A stretch of 64,000 nt of DNA from Rhodovulum sp. ES.010 (GTDB lineage: Bacteria; Pseudomonadota; Alphaproteobacteria; Rhodobacterales; Rhodobacteraceae): NCBI RefSeq assembly GCF_900142935.1, contig NZ_FSRS01000001.1, positions 754,001 through 818,000 on the forward strand, given 5' to 3'. A model generated the notes under the pieces. The model worked only from the letters and a program-made list of their open reading frames with translations. It was not told the origin of the DNA and did no database searches. Positions 36,588-44,700 of the stretch are shown here, one piece after another (the first letter of the stretch is position 1; each line of letters starts with the position of its first letter). The position numbers were made by a program, and so were the translations under genes.

Positions 36588-36616
36588 TTTATACGCAATC
36601 CGGCGCGGAGGTCCAA
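36588..36616 (-). promoter_or_regulatory. Promoter of the candidate small RNA
   Basis: TTGGAC (36616-36611), 17-bp spacer, TATAAA (36593-36588) on the minus strand: the best sigma-70-like match noticed in the window. Confidence 0.7.
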
Positions 36617-36625
36617 GCTAAAAGT

Positions 36626-36654
36626 TTGAAAAACCTGGGCTGGGCGCCTAGGCT
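36626..36654 (+). promoter_or_regulatory. Predicted promoter of the peptide-type binding-protein gene
   Basis: TTGAAA (36626-36631) and TAGGCT (36649-36654), 17 bp apart, face right and end 42 bp before the ATG. They stand back to back with the small-RNA promoter. Confidence 0.5.
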
Positions 36655-36695
36655 GACAGCCAGAAAAACAAGGCCCGAGCAGGATTGTCCCCCAG

Positions 36696-38513
36696 ATGAG
36701 ATCGGTGTTTTTCACTCGTTCGCCCGTGGCGTGTGTGGTGGCCATCTTACTCGCCTTCGCGCCCCATCTGCGTGCCGAGCCGAGCCATGGCATCGCTATG
36801 TATGGGGAGCCGGCGCTTCCACCTGATTTTGTGTCCCTGCCCTACGTGAACCCCGACGCCCCCCGCGGCGGGCGCCTCGTGTTGGGCGAGACGGGCGGCT
36901 TCGACAGCCTCAATCCGTTCATCCTGAAAGGCAACGCCCCATGGCCGCTGCGGATGCTCGGCTACGAAAGCCTGATGGGCCGGTCCTGGGACGAACCCTT
37001 CACGCTTTACGGCCTGCTCGCCGAATCGGTGGAGACCGGGCCGGATCGGACATGGGTGGAATTCACCCTCCGCGAAGAGGCGCGATTCTCCGACGGCAGC
37101 CCGGTCACGGTCGAGGACGTGCTGTGGTCGTTCGAGACGCTGGGCCGCGAGGGCCACCCCCGCTACCGCGGCGCCTGGGACAAGGTCGCGCGGGGCTACG
37201 CGACCGGCCCACGCAGCGTCCGCTTCACCTTCAACACCGAGGACCGCGAACTGCCGCTCATCCTCGGGTTGCGGCCCGTCCTGAAAAAGGCCCAATGGGC
37301 GGGGCGCGATTTCGGCGAAAGCGGGCTCGAAGCGCCGATCGGCACGGGGCCTTACGTCATTGCCGACCACGAACCGGGACGGTATCTCGTTTTGAAGCAG
37401 GACCAGGACTGGTGGGGGCGCGCGCTACCCTTCAACCGCGGCCAGCACAATTTCGCGGAAATCCGCTACGAGTATTTCGGAGATGGCGACGTGGTGTTCG
37501 AGGCGTTCCGCGGCGGCGCGATCGATGTCTTTCGCGAGTCGAGCGCGGCCAAGTGGGACAGCGCCTACGACTTCCCCGCCATCGCGTCGGGCGAGATCGT
37601 GGAGGCCGAGATCCCGCACGAGCGGCCCTCGGGCATCGCAGGGCTGGTGATGAACACGCGGCGCGCGATCTTCGCCGACTGGCGAGTGCGCGACGCGATG
37701 CTGCACGCCTTCAACTTCGAGTTCATCAGCGACACCCTGACCGGCGGCGAGCAGCCGCGCATCGCCTCGTTTTTCTCGAACTCGACCCTTGGCATGCGCG
37801 AGGGGCCGGCCGAGGGCCGCGTGCGCGCCTTGCTGGAGCCTTATGACGATCACCTGTTGCCCGGCGCGCTCGACGGCTACGCGCTGCCCGTCTCGGACGG
37901 CCGACCGTCGAACCGCAACAACCTGCGCACGGCCTTCGGGCAACTGGAGGCGGCCGGCTGGACCGTCGGCGACGGCGGCGTGCTGCGCGATGCGGACGGC
38001 GCGCCTTTCACCTTCGAGATCCTCCTGCGCCAAGGCGCGACCGAGACGGAGAAGATCGTGGACATCTTCGTCGAGGGCCTGAAACGGCTGGGCATCGCGG
38101 TGCGCGTCACCGCCGTGGACAGCGCGCAATATACCGAGCGCACTGACGCCTACGATTTCGACATGACCTTCTACACTCGCGCGCTTTCGCTCTCGCCCGG
38201 AAACGAGCAGCGGCTCTACTGGGGCGTCGAAGGTGTCGACCGTCCCGGCACGCGCAACTGGATGGGCATGGACAGCCCGGCGGCGGACGCGATGATCGAC
38301 GCGCTGCTGACGGCCGAGACGCGCGAAGAGTTCGTCGCCGCGACCCGTGCACTCGACCGCGTGCTGACCACCGGGCGCTACGTGATTCCGATCTGGTATG
38401 CGCGGCACTCGCGCATTGCCCACGGTGCCGACCTGCACTATCCGGAAACGATCCCGATCTACGGCGACTGGATCGGATTCCTGCCCGACATCTGGTGGAC
38501 CGAGGAGAACTGA
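36696..38513 (+). CDS. Extracellular solute-binding protein, family 5 (YejA-like)
   Basis: A 605-aa secreted binding protein of the oligopeptide/dipeptide class. The signal peptide covers about residues 1-27 (SPVACVVAILLAFAPHLRA). Then come HGIAMYGEPALPPDFVSLPY and NPDAPRGGRLVLGETGGFDS with LNPFILKG, typical of YejA, which feeds microcin C and peptides to YejBEF. No permease or ATPase genes follow, so the rest of the transporter must lie elsewhere. ATG 36696 gives the full signal peptide. Confidence 0.88.
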   Translation: MRSVFFTRSPVACVVAILLAFAPHLRAEPSHGIAMYGEPALPPDFVSLPYVNPDAPRGGRLVLGETGGFDSLNPFILKGNAPWPLRMLGYESLMGRSWDEPFTLYGLLAESVETGPDRTWVEFTLREEARFSDGSPVTVEDVLWSFETLGREGHPRYRGAWDKVARGYATGPRSVRFTFNTEDRELPLILGLRPVLKKAQWAGRDFGESGLEAPIGTGPYVIADHEPGRYLVLKQDQDWWGRALPFNRGQHNFAEIRYEYFGDGDVVFEAFRGGAIDVFRESSAAKWDSAYDFPAIASGEIVEAEIPHERPSGIAGLVMNTRRAIFADWRVRDAMLHAFNFEFISDTLTGGEQPRIASFFSNSTLGMREGPAEGRVRALLEPYDDHLLPGALDGYALPVSDGRPSNRNNLRTAFGQLEAAGWTVGDGGVLRDADGAPFTFEILLRQGATETEKIVDIFVEGLKRLGIAVRVTAVDSAQYTERTDAYDFDMTFYTRALSLSPGNEQRLYWGVEGVDRPGTRNWMGMDSPAADAMIDALLTAETREEFVAATRALDRVLTTGRYVIPIWYARHSRIAHGADLHYPETIPIYGDWIGFLPDIWWTEEN

Positions 38514-38516
38514 GAG

Positions 38517-38630
38517 ATGGGCCGTACCCTTCTTATCCTCATCGCGCTGACGCTGGCCGCCTGTGGCACCGTCGAGGGCATGGGTGAGGACATATCGGCC
38601 GGGGCACGGGCGGTGCGCAACGCGCTCTGA
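38517..38630 (+). CDS. Entericidin-like small lipoprotein (37 aa)
   Basis: A 37-aa product with a lipoprotein signal: LLILIALTLAACGTVEGMGE has the lipobox LAAC with the Cys at residue 16. The tail DISAGARAVRNAL is the amphipathic end shared by entericidin A/B-type proteins, which are cell-envelope lipoproteins linked to stress and lysis. The ATG lies 3 bp after the binding-protein stop. Too short for usual gene finders but well matched to the family. Confidence 0.8.
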   Translation: MGRTLLILIALTLAACGTVEGMGEDISAGARAVRNAL

Positions 38631-38659
38631 GGCGCGCGGGCGCCCGCGCTCGCGGCGTG

Positions 38660-39397
38660 TCAACGACCGAGCCGGTCGCCGAGGAAGTCGGTGAAAGCAT
38701 CCCAACTTTCACGGTCGGCCGTCTCTCGGTAGCGGTCCGAGCCGAATACGGTGAAGGCGTGCGGTGCGCCGGAATAGACCTGCACTTCGTAGCGGGTTCC
38801 GGCAGCCTCCAATTCGTTCACCAGCGACACCAAGTCGGACATGGTAATCGAGGTGTCCGCGCCCCCGTGCAGGATCAACAGCGGCGGTTCGTCGCCCGTC
38901 CAGCCCTGCCCCTCGGGCGTCGACAGCCCACCATGGAAACTGGCGTAGCCCGCTGCCTCGCCGGCCAAGTCGCTGCGGGCCATTTCCAGCGTGACGGCGC
39001 CGCCGAAGCAATACCCCATCACCGCCATGCTGCCGGCGTCCGATAGCGCCCGCGCCTGCGCCACGCCCGCCTGGATCAGCGCGCGCATCTTCTCGCGGTC
39101 CTGGTAGAGCGCCCCGGTCGCGGCGCGGCGGTGGTCGACGGTTTCGGTCGGCGTGCCCGCGCCGAACATGTCCAGCGCGAAGGCGTCGTAGCCCATCTCG
39201 GCCAGCATGTCGGCGCGCTGCCGCTCGTAGTCGGTCAGCCCGTCCCAGTCATGCACGATCAGGACGAGTCCCGCCGCATCTTCGGCAGCGGCAAAATAGC
39301 CGGTATAGGCGGCGCCATCGACCTCGTAGCTTAGCTCCTCGGCCAGGGCGGGCAGCGCGGCCCCCGCGATGGCGCCGGTCAGAATGGAAATTCGCAT
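38660..39397 (-). CDS. Dienelactone hydrolase family protein, secreted
   Basis: A 245-aa alpha/beta hydrolase. The signal peptide covers about residues 1-19 (ILTGAIAGAALPALAEE). The nucleophile is Cys in MAVMGYCFGGAVTLEMA. The Asp is in LILHGGADTSITMSDL and the His in YSGAPHAFTVFGSDRYRE. Family members hydrolyse dienelactones and other esters; a periplasmic form has no settled substrate. ATG 39397 is chosen to start the signal peptide. Convergent with the entericidin gene. Confidence 0.87.
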   Translation of the reverse strand: MRISILTGAIAGAALPALAEELSYEVDGAAYTGYFAAAEDAAGLVLIVHDWDGLTDYERQRADMLAEMGYDAFALDMFGAGTPTETVDHRRAATGALYQDREKMRALIQAGVAQARALSDAGSMAVMGYCFGGAVTLEMARSDLAGEAAGYASFHGGLSTPEGQGWTGDEPPLLILHGGADTSITMSDLVSLVNELEAAGTRYEVQVYSGAPHAFTVFGSDRYRETADRESWDAFTDFLGDRLGR

Positions 39398-39526
39398 TAT
39401 GTTGTCCTCCCGCTGACAGAAGGTGCGCCGGCGCCTCGCGCCGACAGCGAGTGTTTCTACCCTGGTCGGAGCGCCCTCCTCTGGGCGAGAAGATGGCGCG
39501 GCCCGGCGCCGCGGCAAGTCTGGCCG

Positions 39527-40150
39527 TCAGTCCAGCGACGTGACCCAGAGGATCGTCGCATCCTCCTGGCTGACCGAAATCACGTTGTGTCCCATCGTCG
39601 CGTCGTAATAGGCGCTGTCTCCCCGGCGCATCTCGACCGGCGCGTAAAGTTCGGTATAGAGCCGGATCACCCCGGTCAGCACGTAGAGGAACTCTTCCCC
39701 CTCGTGGCGTACCCAGCCCTCGAACTCCGCGACGTCTCGTGCCCGCACCCGTGTACGATAGGGAAGCATCCGCTTGCGCGACAGCGCCCCGGCCAACAGC
39801 TCGTGCTCATAGGTGGCGGTGGCTTGCGCAGCGCCCTCGCCAGTGCGCGTCACCGCCATGCGTCCGCCCGTGCGCGGCCCGCGCATCGGTGTGAACAGCT
39901 GCGGCACCGACACGCCCAGGCCCGTGGCCAGCTTCTTTAACGCCTCGTAGGTGGGCGACATCTGGTCGTTCTCGATCTTCGAGAGGGTCGAGCGCGCAAG
40001 CCCGGCCCGGCGCGCGGCCTGTTCCAGCGTCCAGCCCCGCGCCGTCCGCAATTCGCGTACCCGCTGGCCCAGGTCCAGCGGCTCGGGCGTTTCCGCCTCG
40101 CCCTCCGCCCGGTCTATGCGGATGAGCCGGTGGTCGCGCGGCCGTCCCAT
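39527..40150 (-). CDS. XRE-family regulator with C-terminal cupin domain
   Basis: A 207-aa regulator. The HTH (about residues 28-83) contains LGQRVRELRTARGWTLEQAA, RRAGLARSTLSKIENDQMSP. A cupin sensor (about 125-205) has GWVRHEGEEFLYVLTGVIRL and DSAYYDATMGHNVISVS. Such XRE-cupin proteins often repress catabolic genes until a metabolite binds. It diverges from the acyl-CoA ligase gene with 61 bp between starts, so that pair is the likely target. Confidence 0.9.
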   Translation of the reverse strand: MGRPRDHRLIRIDRAEGEAETPEPLDLGQRVRELRTARGWTLEQAARRAGLARSTLSKIENDQMSPTYEALKKLATGLGVSVPQLFTPMRGPRTGGRMAVTRTGEGAAQATATYEHELLAGALSRKRMLPYRTRVRARDVAEFEGWVRHEGEEFLYVLTGVIRLYTELYAPVEMRRGDSAYYDATMGHNVISVSQEDATILWVTSLD

Positions 40151-40211
40151 GCCTTTGTGTGATAGAGCTTGGCCCTTGCAACCGCAAGGCACGGGGGCTA
40201 GCACCGCGTCC

Positions 40212-41741
40212 ATGCACGCGATTTTCGACGAGGGCGCCCCGCCCCCCTGCCCCACGCCGTTCAACCTGGCGGCCTACGTCCTGTCCCCGGCATCCACCAC
40301 GCCGGAAAAGGTGGCGCTTGCCGTCGTCGGGCCGCATGGCGCGGAGCGGTGGAGCTATGGCCGGCTGGAGGCTGCGGTGCGCGGGCTGGCGGGCGGCTTT
40401 TCCGCGATGGGGCTGGCGCCCGGGGCGCGGGTTCTCCTGCGGCTGGGCAACGGGGTGGAGTTTCCCATCGGCTATCTCGGCGCGATCGCCGCGGGGCTGG
40501 TGCCGGTGCCGACCTCGGCCCTGCTGACCGCGCCCGAGATCACCAAGCTTGCCCGTGAGATCGAGCCCGCGGCGATCCTTGCCGGCCCGAATGTCCCGCT
40601 GCCCGAAGACTGCCCCGCGCCTGTGCTCGACATCGACGCGCAGCGCGCCCGTTACGAAGGCGCACCAGCCGATTACGCGATGGGCGACCCACACCGGCCC
40701 GCCTATATCGTCTACACCTCGGGCACCTCGGGCAACCCGCGCGGGGTGATCCACGCCCATCGCGCGGTCTGGGCGCGGCGGATGATGTGGGAGGGTTGGT
40801 ATGCTCTGCAGGAGGATGATCGCCTGCTGCATGCTGGCGCGTTCAACTGGACCTACACGCTGGGCACCGGGCTGCTCGATCCCTGGTCGGCCGGCGCGAC
40901 CGCGCTGATCCCGGCCCCTGGGGTCCGGCCCGGGCAGCTTCCGCTGCTGCTAAAGCGGTTCGATGCCACGATCTTCGCCGCCGCGCCGGGCGTCTACCGC
41001 CAGATGCTGCGCGAGCACCCGCATCTGGTTCTGCCGAAGCTGCGCCACGGGCTGTCGGCGGGCGAAAAGATGCCCGAGGCGACCCGCGCAGCCTGGACCG
41101 AGACCACGGGCACCGCGGTCTACGAGGCGCTGGGCATGTCCGAATGCTCGACCTTCATTTCCGGCAGTCCCGCGCACCCCGCGCCGCCGCCCGCCTCGGG
41201 CTATCCGCAAACCGGCCGCCGCGTCGCGGTGCTTGGACCAGACCTTGCGCCGGTCGGCCGCGGCGAGGCAGGGCAACTAGCGGTGTCCAACCGCGATCCA
41301 GGCCTGATGCTCGGCTACCTCAAGGCCGAGGCCGAGACCGCCGAGCGCTTCCACGGCGAATGGTTCCTGACCGGCGACGTGGTCGACATGGCCGATGACG
41401 GGGCGATCACCTATCTCGGGCGATCCGACGACATGCTGAACGCCGGCGGGGTCAGGGTCTCGCCGCTGGAGGTCGAACGCGCGCTGCACGACCACCCCGC
41501 CATCCACGAGGTCGCGGCGACGGAAATCGCGGTAAAAGCCGACACCACCGTCATCGCCGCGTTCTATACCGGCGAGGCGGTTGCCGAAGACGACTTGCGG
41601 GCCTTCGCCGCCGAACGTCTGGCACGTTACAAGCAGCCGCGCCTTTACGTGCACATGGACCAGTTGCCCAAGAACCCGAACGGCAAGCTCAACCGCCGCC
41701 GTATCCGGGCGAACTACGAGGCCGCATATGGTGCCGCTTGA
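40212..41741 (+). CDS. Acyl-CoA synthetase (benzoate-CoA ligase-like, AMP-forming)
   Basis: A 509-aa adenylate-forming enzyme. Motifs in order are the P-loop-like YTSGTSGNPRGVIHAHRA (about residues 166-183), YEALGMSECSTF, GRSDDMLNAGGVRVSPLEVE and the catalytic Lys in LPKNPNGKLNRRRI. The overall layout is that of benzoate or related aryl-CoA ligases, but the true acid is unknown. ATG 40212 is the first after the divergent regulator gene. Its 3' end overlaps the next gene by 14 bp. Confidence 0.88.
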   Translation: MHAIFDEGAPPPCPTPFNLAAYVLSPASTTPEKVALAVVGPHGAERWSYGRLEAAVRGLAGGFSAMGLAPGARVLLRLGNGVEFPIGYLGAIAAGLVPVPTSALLTAPEITKLAREIEPAAILAGPNVPLPEDCPAPVLDIDAQRARYEGAPADYAMGDPHRPAYIVYTSGTSGNPRGVIHAHRAVWARRMMWEGWYALQEDDRLLHAGAFNWTYTLGTGLLDPWSAGATALIPAPGVRPGQLPLLLKRFDATIFAAAPGVYRQMLREHPHLVLPKLRHGLSAGEKMPEATRAAWTETTGTAVYEALGMSECSTFISGSPAHPAPPPASGYPQTGRRVAVLGPDLAPVGRGEAGQLAVSNRDPGLMLGYLKAEAETAERFHGEWFLTGDVVDMADDGAITYLGRSDDMLNAGGVRVSPLEVERALHDHPAIHEVAATEIAVKADTTVIAAFYTGEAVAEDDLRAFAAERLARYKQPRLYVHMDQLPKNPNGKLNRRRIRANYEAAYGAA

Positions 41742-42378
41742 CATCCTCGCCGACCCGATCTGTCCGTGGTGCCTTATCGGCAAGCGGCTGCTGAAAAATG
41801 CTCTGGCCAAACGCCCCGACCACCCTTTCGTAATCGCCTGGCACCCGTTCCAACTGAATCCCGACATGCCCGCGGGCGGCATGGACCGGCGCGCCTATCT
41901 CGAAGCCAAGTTCGGCGGTCGGGAAGCGGCCGCGAAGACCTATGCCGAGATCGACGAAAAGGCGCGGGCGGCGGGGCTGGACCTGAACCTTGCCGCGATA
42001 AGGCGCACGCCGAACACGCTGGACGCGCACCGGCTCATCCATTGGGCCGGCGTTGAGCATCGGCAGTCGGCCTTGGTCGATGCGCTGTTTGCGGCCTATT
42101 TCTTCGAGGGCCATGATATCGGTGACGTGGGCGTGCTGACAGACATCGCTGCGGCTGCGGGCATGGATCCGGACATGGTCGCGCGCCTGCTCGCCTCGGA
42201 GGCGGACGTGGAGGAGGTTCGCAGCCGCGACGCCCATGCCCGCGCACGCGGCGTTACCGGCGTGCCCACCTTCGTCGTGGCCGAGCGCCACGTGCTGGTC
42301 GGCGCCCAGCCCACCGCGCTGTGGGAGAAGGTGATCGCGGAACTGGCGGGCGATCCGGGGGCCGGACCGCTGCAATAG
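41728..42378 (+). CDS. DsbA-family oxidoreductase (FrnE-like / 2-hydroxychromene-2-carboxylate isomerase-like)
   Basis: A 216-aa thioredoxin-fold protein. The active site Cys12-Pro-Trp-Cys15 lies in DPICPWCLIGK near the start. The helical insert (KTYAEIDEKARAAGLDLNLA) and TPNTLDAHRLIHWAG follow, and GVTGVPTFVVAERHVLVGAQ holds the cis-Pro. CPWC favours a FrnE-type disulfide enzyme over a kappa GST isomerase. No signal peptide, so cytoplasmic. Overlap of 14 bp with the ligase gene suggests joint expression. Confidence 0.87.
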   Translation: MVPLDILADPICPWCLIGKRLLKNALAKRPDHPFVIAWHPFQLNPDMPAGGMDRRAYLEAKFGGREAAAKTYAEIDEKARAAGLDLNLAAIRRTPNTLDAHRLIHWAGVEHRQSALVDALFAAYFFEGHDIGDVGVLTDIAAAAGMDPDMVARLLASEADVEEVRSRDAHARARGVTGVPTFVVAERHVLVGAQPTALWEKVIAELAGDPGAGPLQ

Positions 42379-42462
42379 CCTCTGGACGCGGATCGCCGCC
42401 CGGCCCGGGCAGCGCGGGAAAAACCGCTGGCGCCTGCGCCGGTTCTCGCGCAAGAGGGGGCG

Positions 42463-43692
42463 ATGTCTGAACTGCCGATCGACCAGCGCCCGATGACCGA
42501 GGCGCGCCGCCTGTCCCGCCCGGAATTCGTGGCGATGATGGCGCTTCTGTTCGCAACCGTCGCGTTCTCGATCGACGCGATGCTGCCCGCCCTGCCTCAG
42601 ATCGGCCGCGAACTCACGCCCGAGAGCCTGAACCACGCCCAATACGTCATCACCGTCTTCGTCGCGGGTATGGGCCTGGGAACGCTGTTTGCCGGGCCGT
42701 TGTCAGACTCCTTCGGGCGCAAGCGCGTGATATTGGGTGGTGCGGCGCTCTATCTCGCGGGGGCGGTCCTGGCGGGCCTCGGCCAGTCGCTGGAACTGAT
42801 GCTGCTTGGCCGAGCGGTGCAGGGTCTGGGTGCCGCGGCGCCCCGCGTGGTGGCGCTGGCGGTTGTGCGCGATCTCTATGCGGGCCGGGACATGGCGCGG
42901 ATCGTCTCTTTCGTGATGACGATCTTCACGCTGCTGCCGGCCATCGCGCCGCTGATCGGTGCCGGCATCATCGCGCTGGCGGGCTGGCGCGCGATCTTCG
43001 GCGCCTTCCTCGTCTTCTCTCTGCTGTCCATAGGCTGGTACGCGCTGCGCCAGCCCGAGACCTTGCCCGTTGCCGGCCGCCGCCCACTGCGGGCTGCACC
43101 GCTCATCGAGGCCGCTCGCGAGGTGTTTGCCGACCCGGTGGCGCGTATCGCGGTGCTGGTGCAGACGCTGGTTTTCTCGGTGCTGTTCATGACCCTTACA
43201 TCAATCCAACAGGTCTTTGACATACATTTCGAACGCGGCGACGGCTTCCCCCTATGGTTCGGGCTGATCGCGGTGATCGCAGGCAGCGCGAGCTTCACCA
43301 ACGCGATGCTCGTCGGCAAGCTGGGGATGCGGTTCCTGATCCGCACGACGCTCATCGCGCAGATGGGCATTTCCGGCGTCATGGCGGTGATGTTCTGGGC
43401 CGGGCTGTGGCCGGACTGGGCGGCATTCCCGGCCTTCGTGCTCTGGGCCATCACGCTGTTCGGCATGCTGGGGCTGACGATCGGCAACCTGAACGCGCTG
43501 GCGATGGAACCGCTCGGCCATATCGCCGGGATGGCCGCCTCGATCATGGGGGCGCTTGCCACAGTCTTTTCCGCGATCCTCGCCGCGCCCGTCGGCCAGG
43601 CCTTCGATGGCACGCCGCGCCCGCTCGCGCTAGGCGTGTTTCTCGCCGTGACGGCGGCAGTGGCGCTCATGACCCGCTTGCCCGAGCGCTAA
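42463..43692 (+). CDS. Bcr/CflA-type multidrug MFS transporter
   Basis: A 409-aa transporter with twelve hydrophobic segments. The typical start is FSIDAMLPALPQIGRELTPE (about residues 31-50). The motif-A loop is GPLSDSFGRKRVILGGAALY, and motif C lies near ARIVSFVMTIFTLLPAIAPLIGA-type sequence. Family members export chloramphenicol, bicyclomycin or other drugs. ATG 42463 has GAGGGGG upstream. Confidence 0.9.
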   Translation: MSELPIDQRPMTEARRLSRPEFVAMMALLFATVAFSIDAMLPALPQIGRELTPESLNHAQYVITVFVAGMGLGTLFAGPLSDSFGRKRVILGGAALYLAGAVLAGLGQSLELMLLGRAVQGLGAAAPRVVALAVVRDLYAGRDMARIVSFVMTIFTLLPAIAPLIGAGIIALAGWRAIFGAFLVFSLLSIGWYALRQPETLPVAGRRPLRAAPLIEAAREVFADPVARIAVLVQTLVFSVLFMTLTSIQQVFDIHFERGDGFPLWFGLIAVIAGSASFTNAMLVGKLGMRFLIRTTLIAQMGISGVMAVMFWAGLWPDWAAFPAFVLWAITLFGMLGLTIGNLNALAMEPLGHIAGMAASIMGALATVFSAILAAPVGQAFDGTPRPLALGVFLAVTAAVALMTRLPER

Positions 43693-43710
43693 TGCGCCGG
43701 TCAGAACGCC

Positions 43711-44340
43711 TCAGGCCGCGATAGGCCCCATCGCAGGCAGCACCGGGCTGTCGAACTCAAGAAGCCGCATGAGGAAGCCCGCCTGCGCGTATAGCACCTC
43801 CATCCGGTGCGATACCGCCTCGGGCGAGCCGGGGTGCTCGGCCAGAAGCCGGAGATTGGCGGCAAGCGCGGGCGCGAGCGGTTGGCCATCGCTCTGGCGC
43901 ACCGCAATGTCGGTCTGCCAGTCGGCGGTGCGAAGCAGGTGCACTTGCGGGCCAAGTATGAGTTCGAGATGGCGCGGCGCGGCATCCGGCGCGTGAAACC
44001 CGGAAACATGCGGCGCGAGCGCGCCGAAGGCCAGGCAGCCCGGAGCGGCAACCAGTTGCTCCAAGCGCGCGAGTTCGCTTCGGCCCTCGGTTCCGAGCGC
44101 CGCGCCCGACAGTTGTACGGGCCGTCCATCGTATCCCATGACGATCATGGCATCGGCCTTGTGCCCCGTGATCGACCGGCGGCCATAGGCCACGAACCGT
44201 TTTACGATGCCCACGCATTCACCGGGCTGCGCCTCGGAAGCCGGGGCGAAGAGATCGGCCATGAGAGCGCCGGCGCGCTCGCTGACCAGACCGCGCGTCC
44301 AGGCAAAAGGGACCGGCGCGATTTCCGCGATGTTTTTCAT
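43711..44340 (-). CDS. Hypothetical protein, 209 aa
   Basis: A soluble 209-aa protein with no signal peptide or membrane segment. Distinct stretches are FVAYGRRSITGHKADAMIVM then GYDGRPVQLSGAAL (about residues 49-84) and LRTADWQTDIAVRQSDGQPL. I recognise no family. ATG 44340 starts MKNIAEIAPVPFAW. An inverted repeat (44432-44453) upstream may be its operator. Convergent with the MFS gene. Confidence 0.7.
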   Translation of the reverse strand: MKNIAEIAPVPFAWTRGLVSERAGALMADLFAPASEAQPGECVGIVKRFVAYGRRSITGHKADAMIVMGYDGRPVQLSGAALGTEGRSELARLEQLVAAPGCLAFGALAPHVSGFHAPDAAPRHLELILGPQVHLLRTADWQTDIAVRQSDGQPLAPALAANLRLLAEHPGSPEAVSHRMEVLYAQAGFLMRLLEFDSPVLPAMGPIAA

Positions 44341-44700
44341 GATTGCTGTCCTGCTCGACGTTTCTTTTTGTCTTGTGTCTCGACGGTAGAATCGCCTTTG
44401 CGCCCCCGGCAAGCCTGCGATTCAAGGCCCGAACACATATGCGCAGATGTGTTGCGGCGCGGTCCTGTCCGTCCCGGTGCCCCCAAATTCCGGCCCCGGA
44501 CGGGGCACCCACCATAGTTTGTGTGCGTTGGCGATTGACGAATCGTATTCTGCGGCGACCCGGGAGGTACGCCCGCCAGTGGCCGCGCGCCTAGCTGTCT
44601 CCAGCCTGCGCGCGCTGCGCCCGCCGTTTGAATCTCGGCGTATTCGGCAGCGACACCGTCGCGCCGGAGCCTGGCGAATCGCGGACGCGGCCTGCGCCCT
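44341..44700. other. Intergenic stretch between mfd end and the 209-aa gene
   Basis: 360 bp with the inverted repeat at 44432-44453 and otherwise no recognisable gene. Short frames here lack ribosome-binding sites and motifs. Confidence 0.5.
44432..44453. promoter_or_regulatory. Inverted repeat AACACAT-N8-ATGTGTT, possible operator
   Basis: AACACAT (44432-44438) and ATGTGTT (44447-44453) form perfect 7-bp arms 8 bp apart, about 90-110 bp upstream of the 209-aa gene. Shape suits a dimeric regulator site; no specific factor can be named. Confidence 0.4.
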
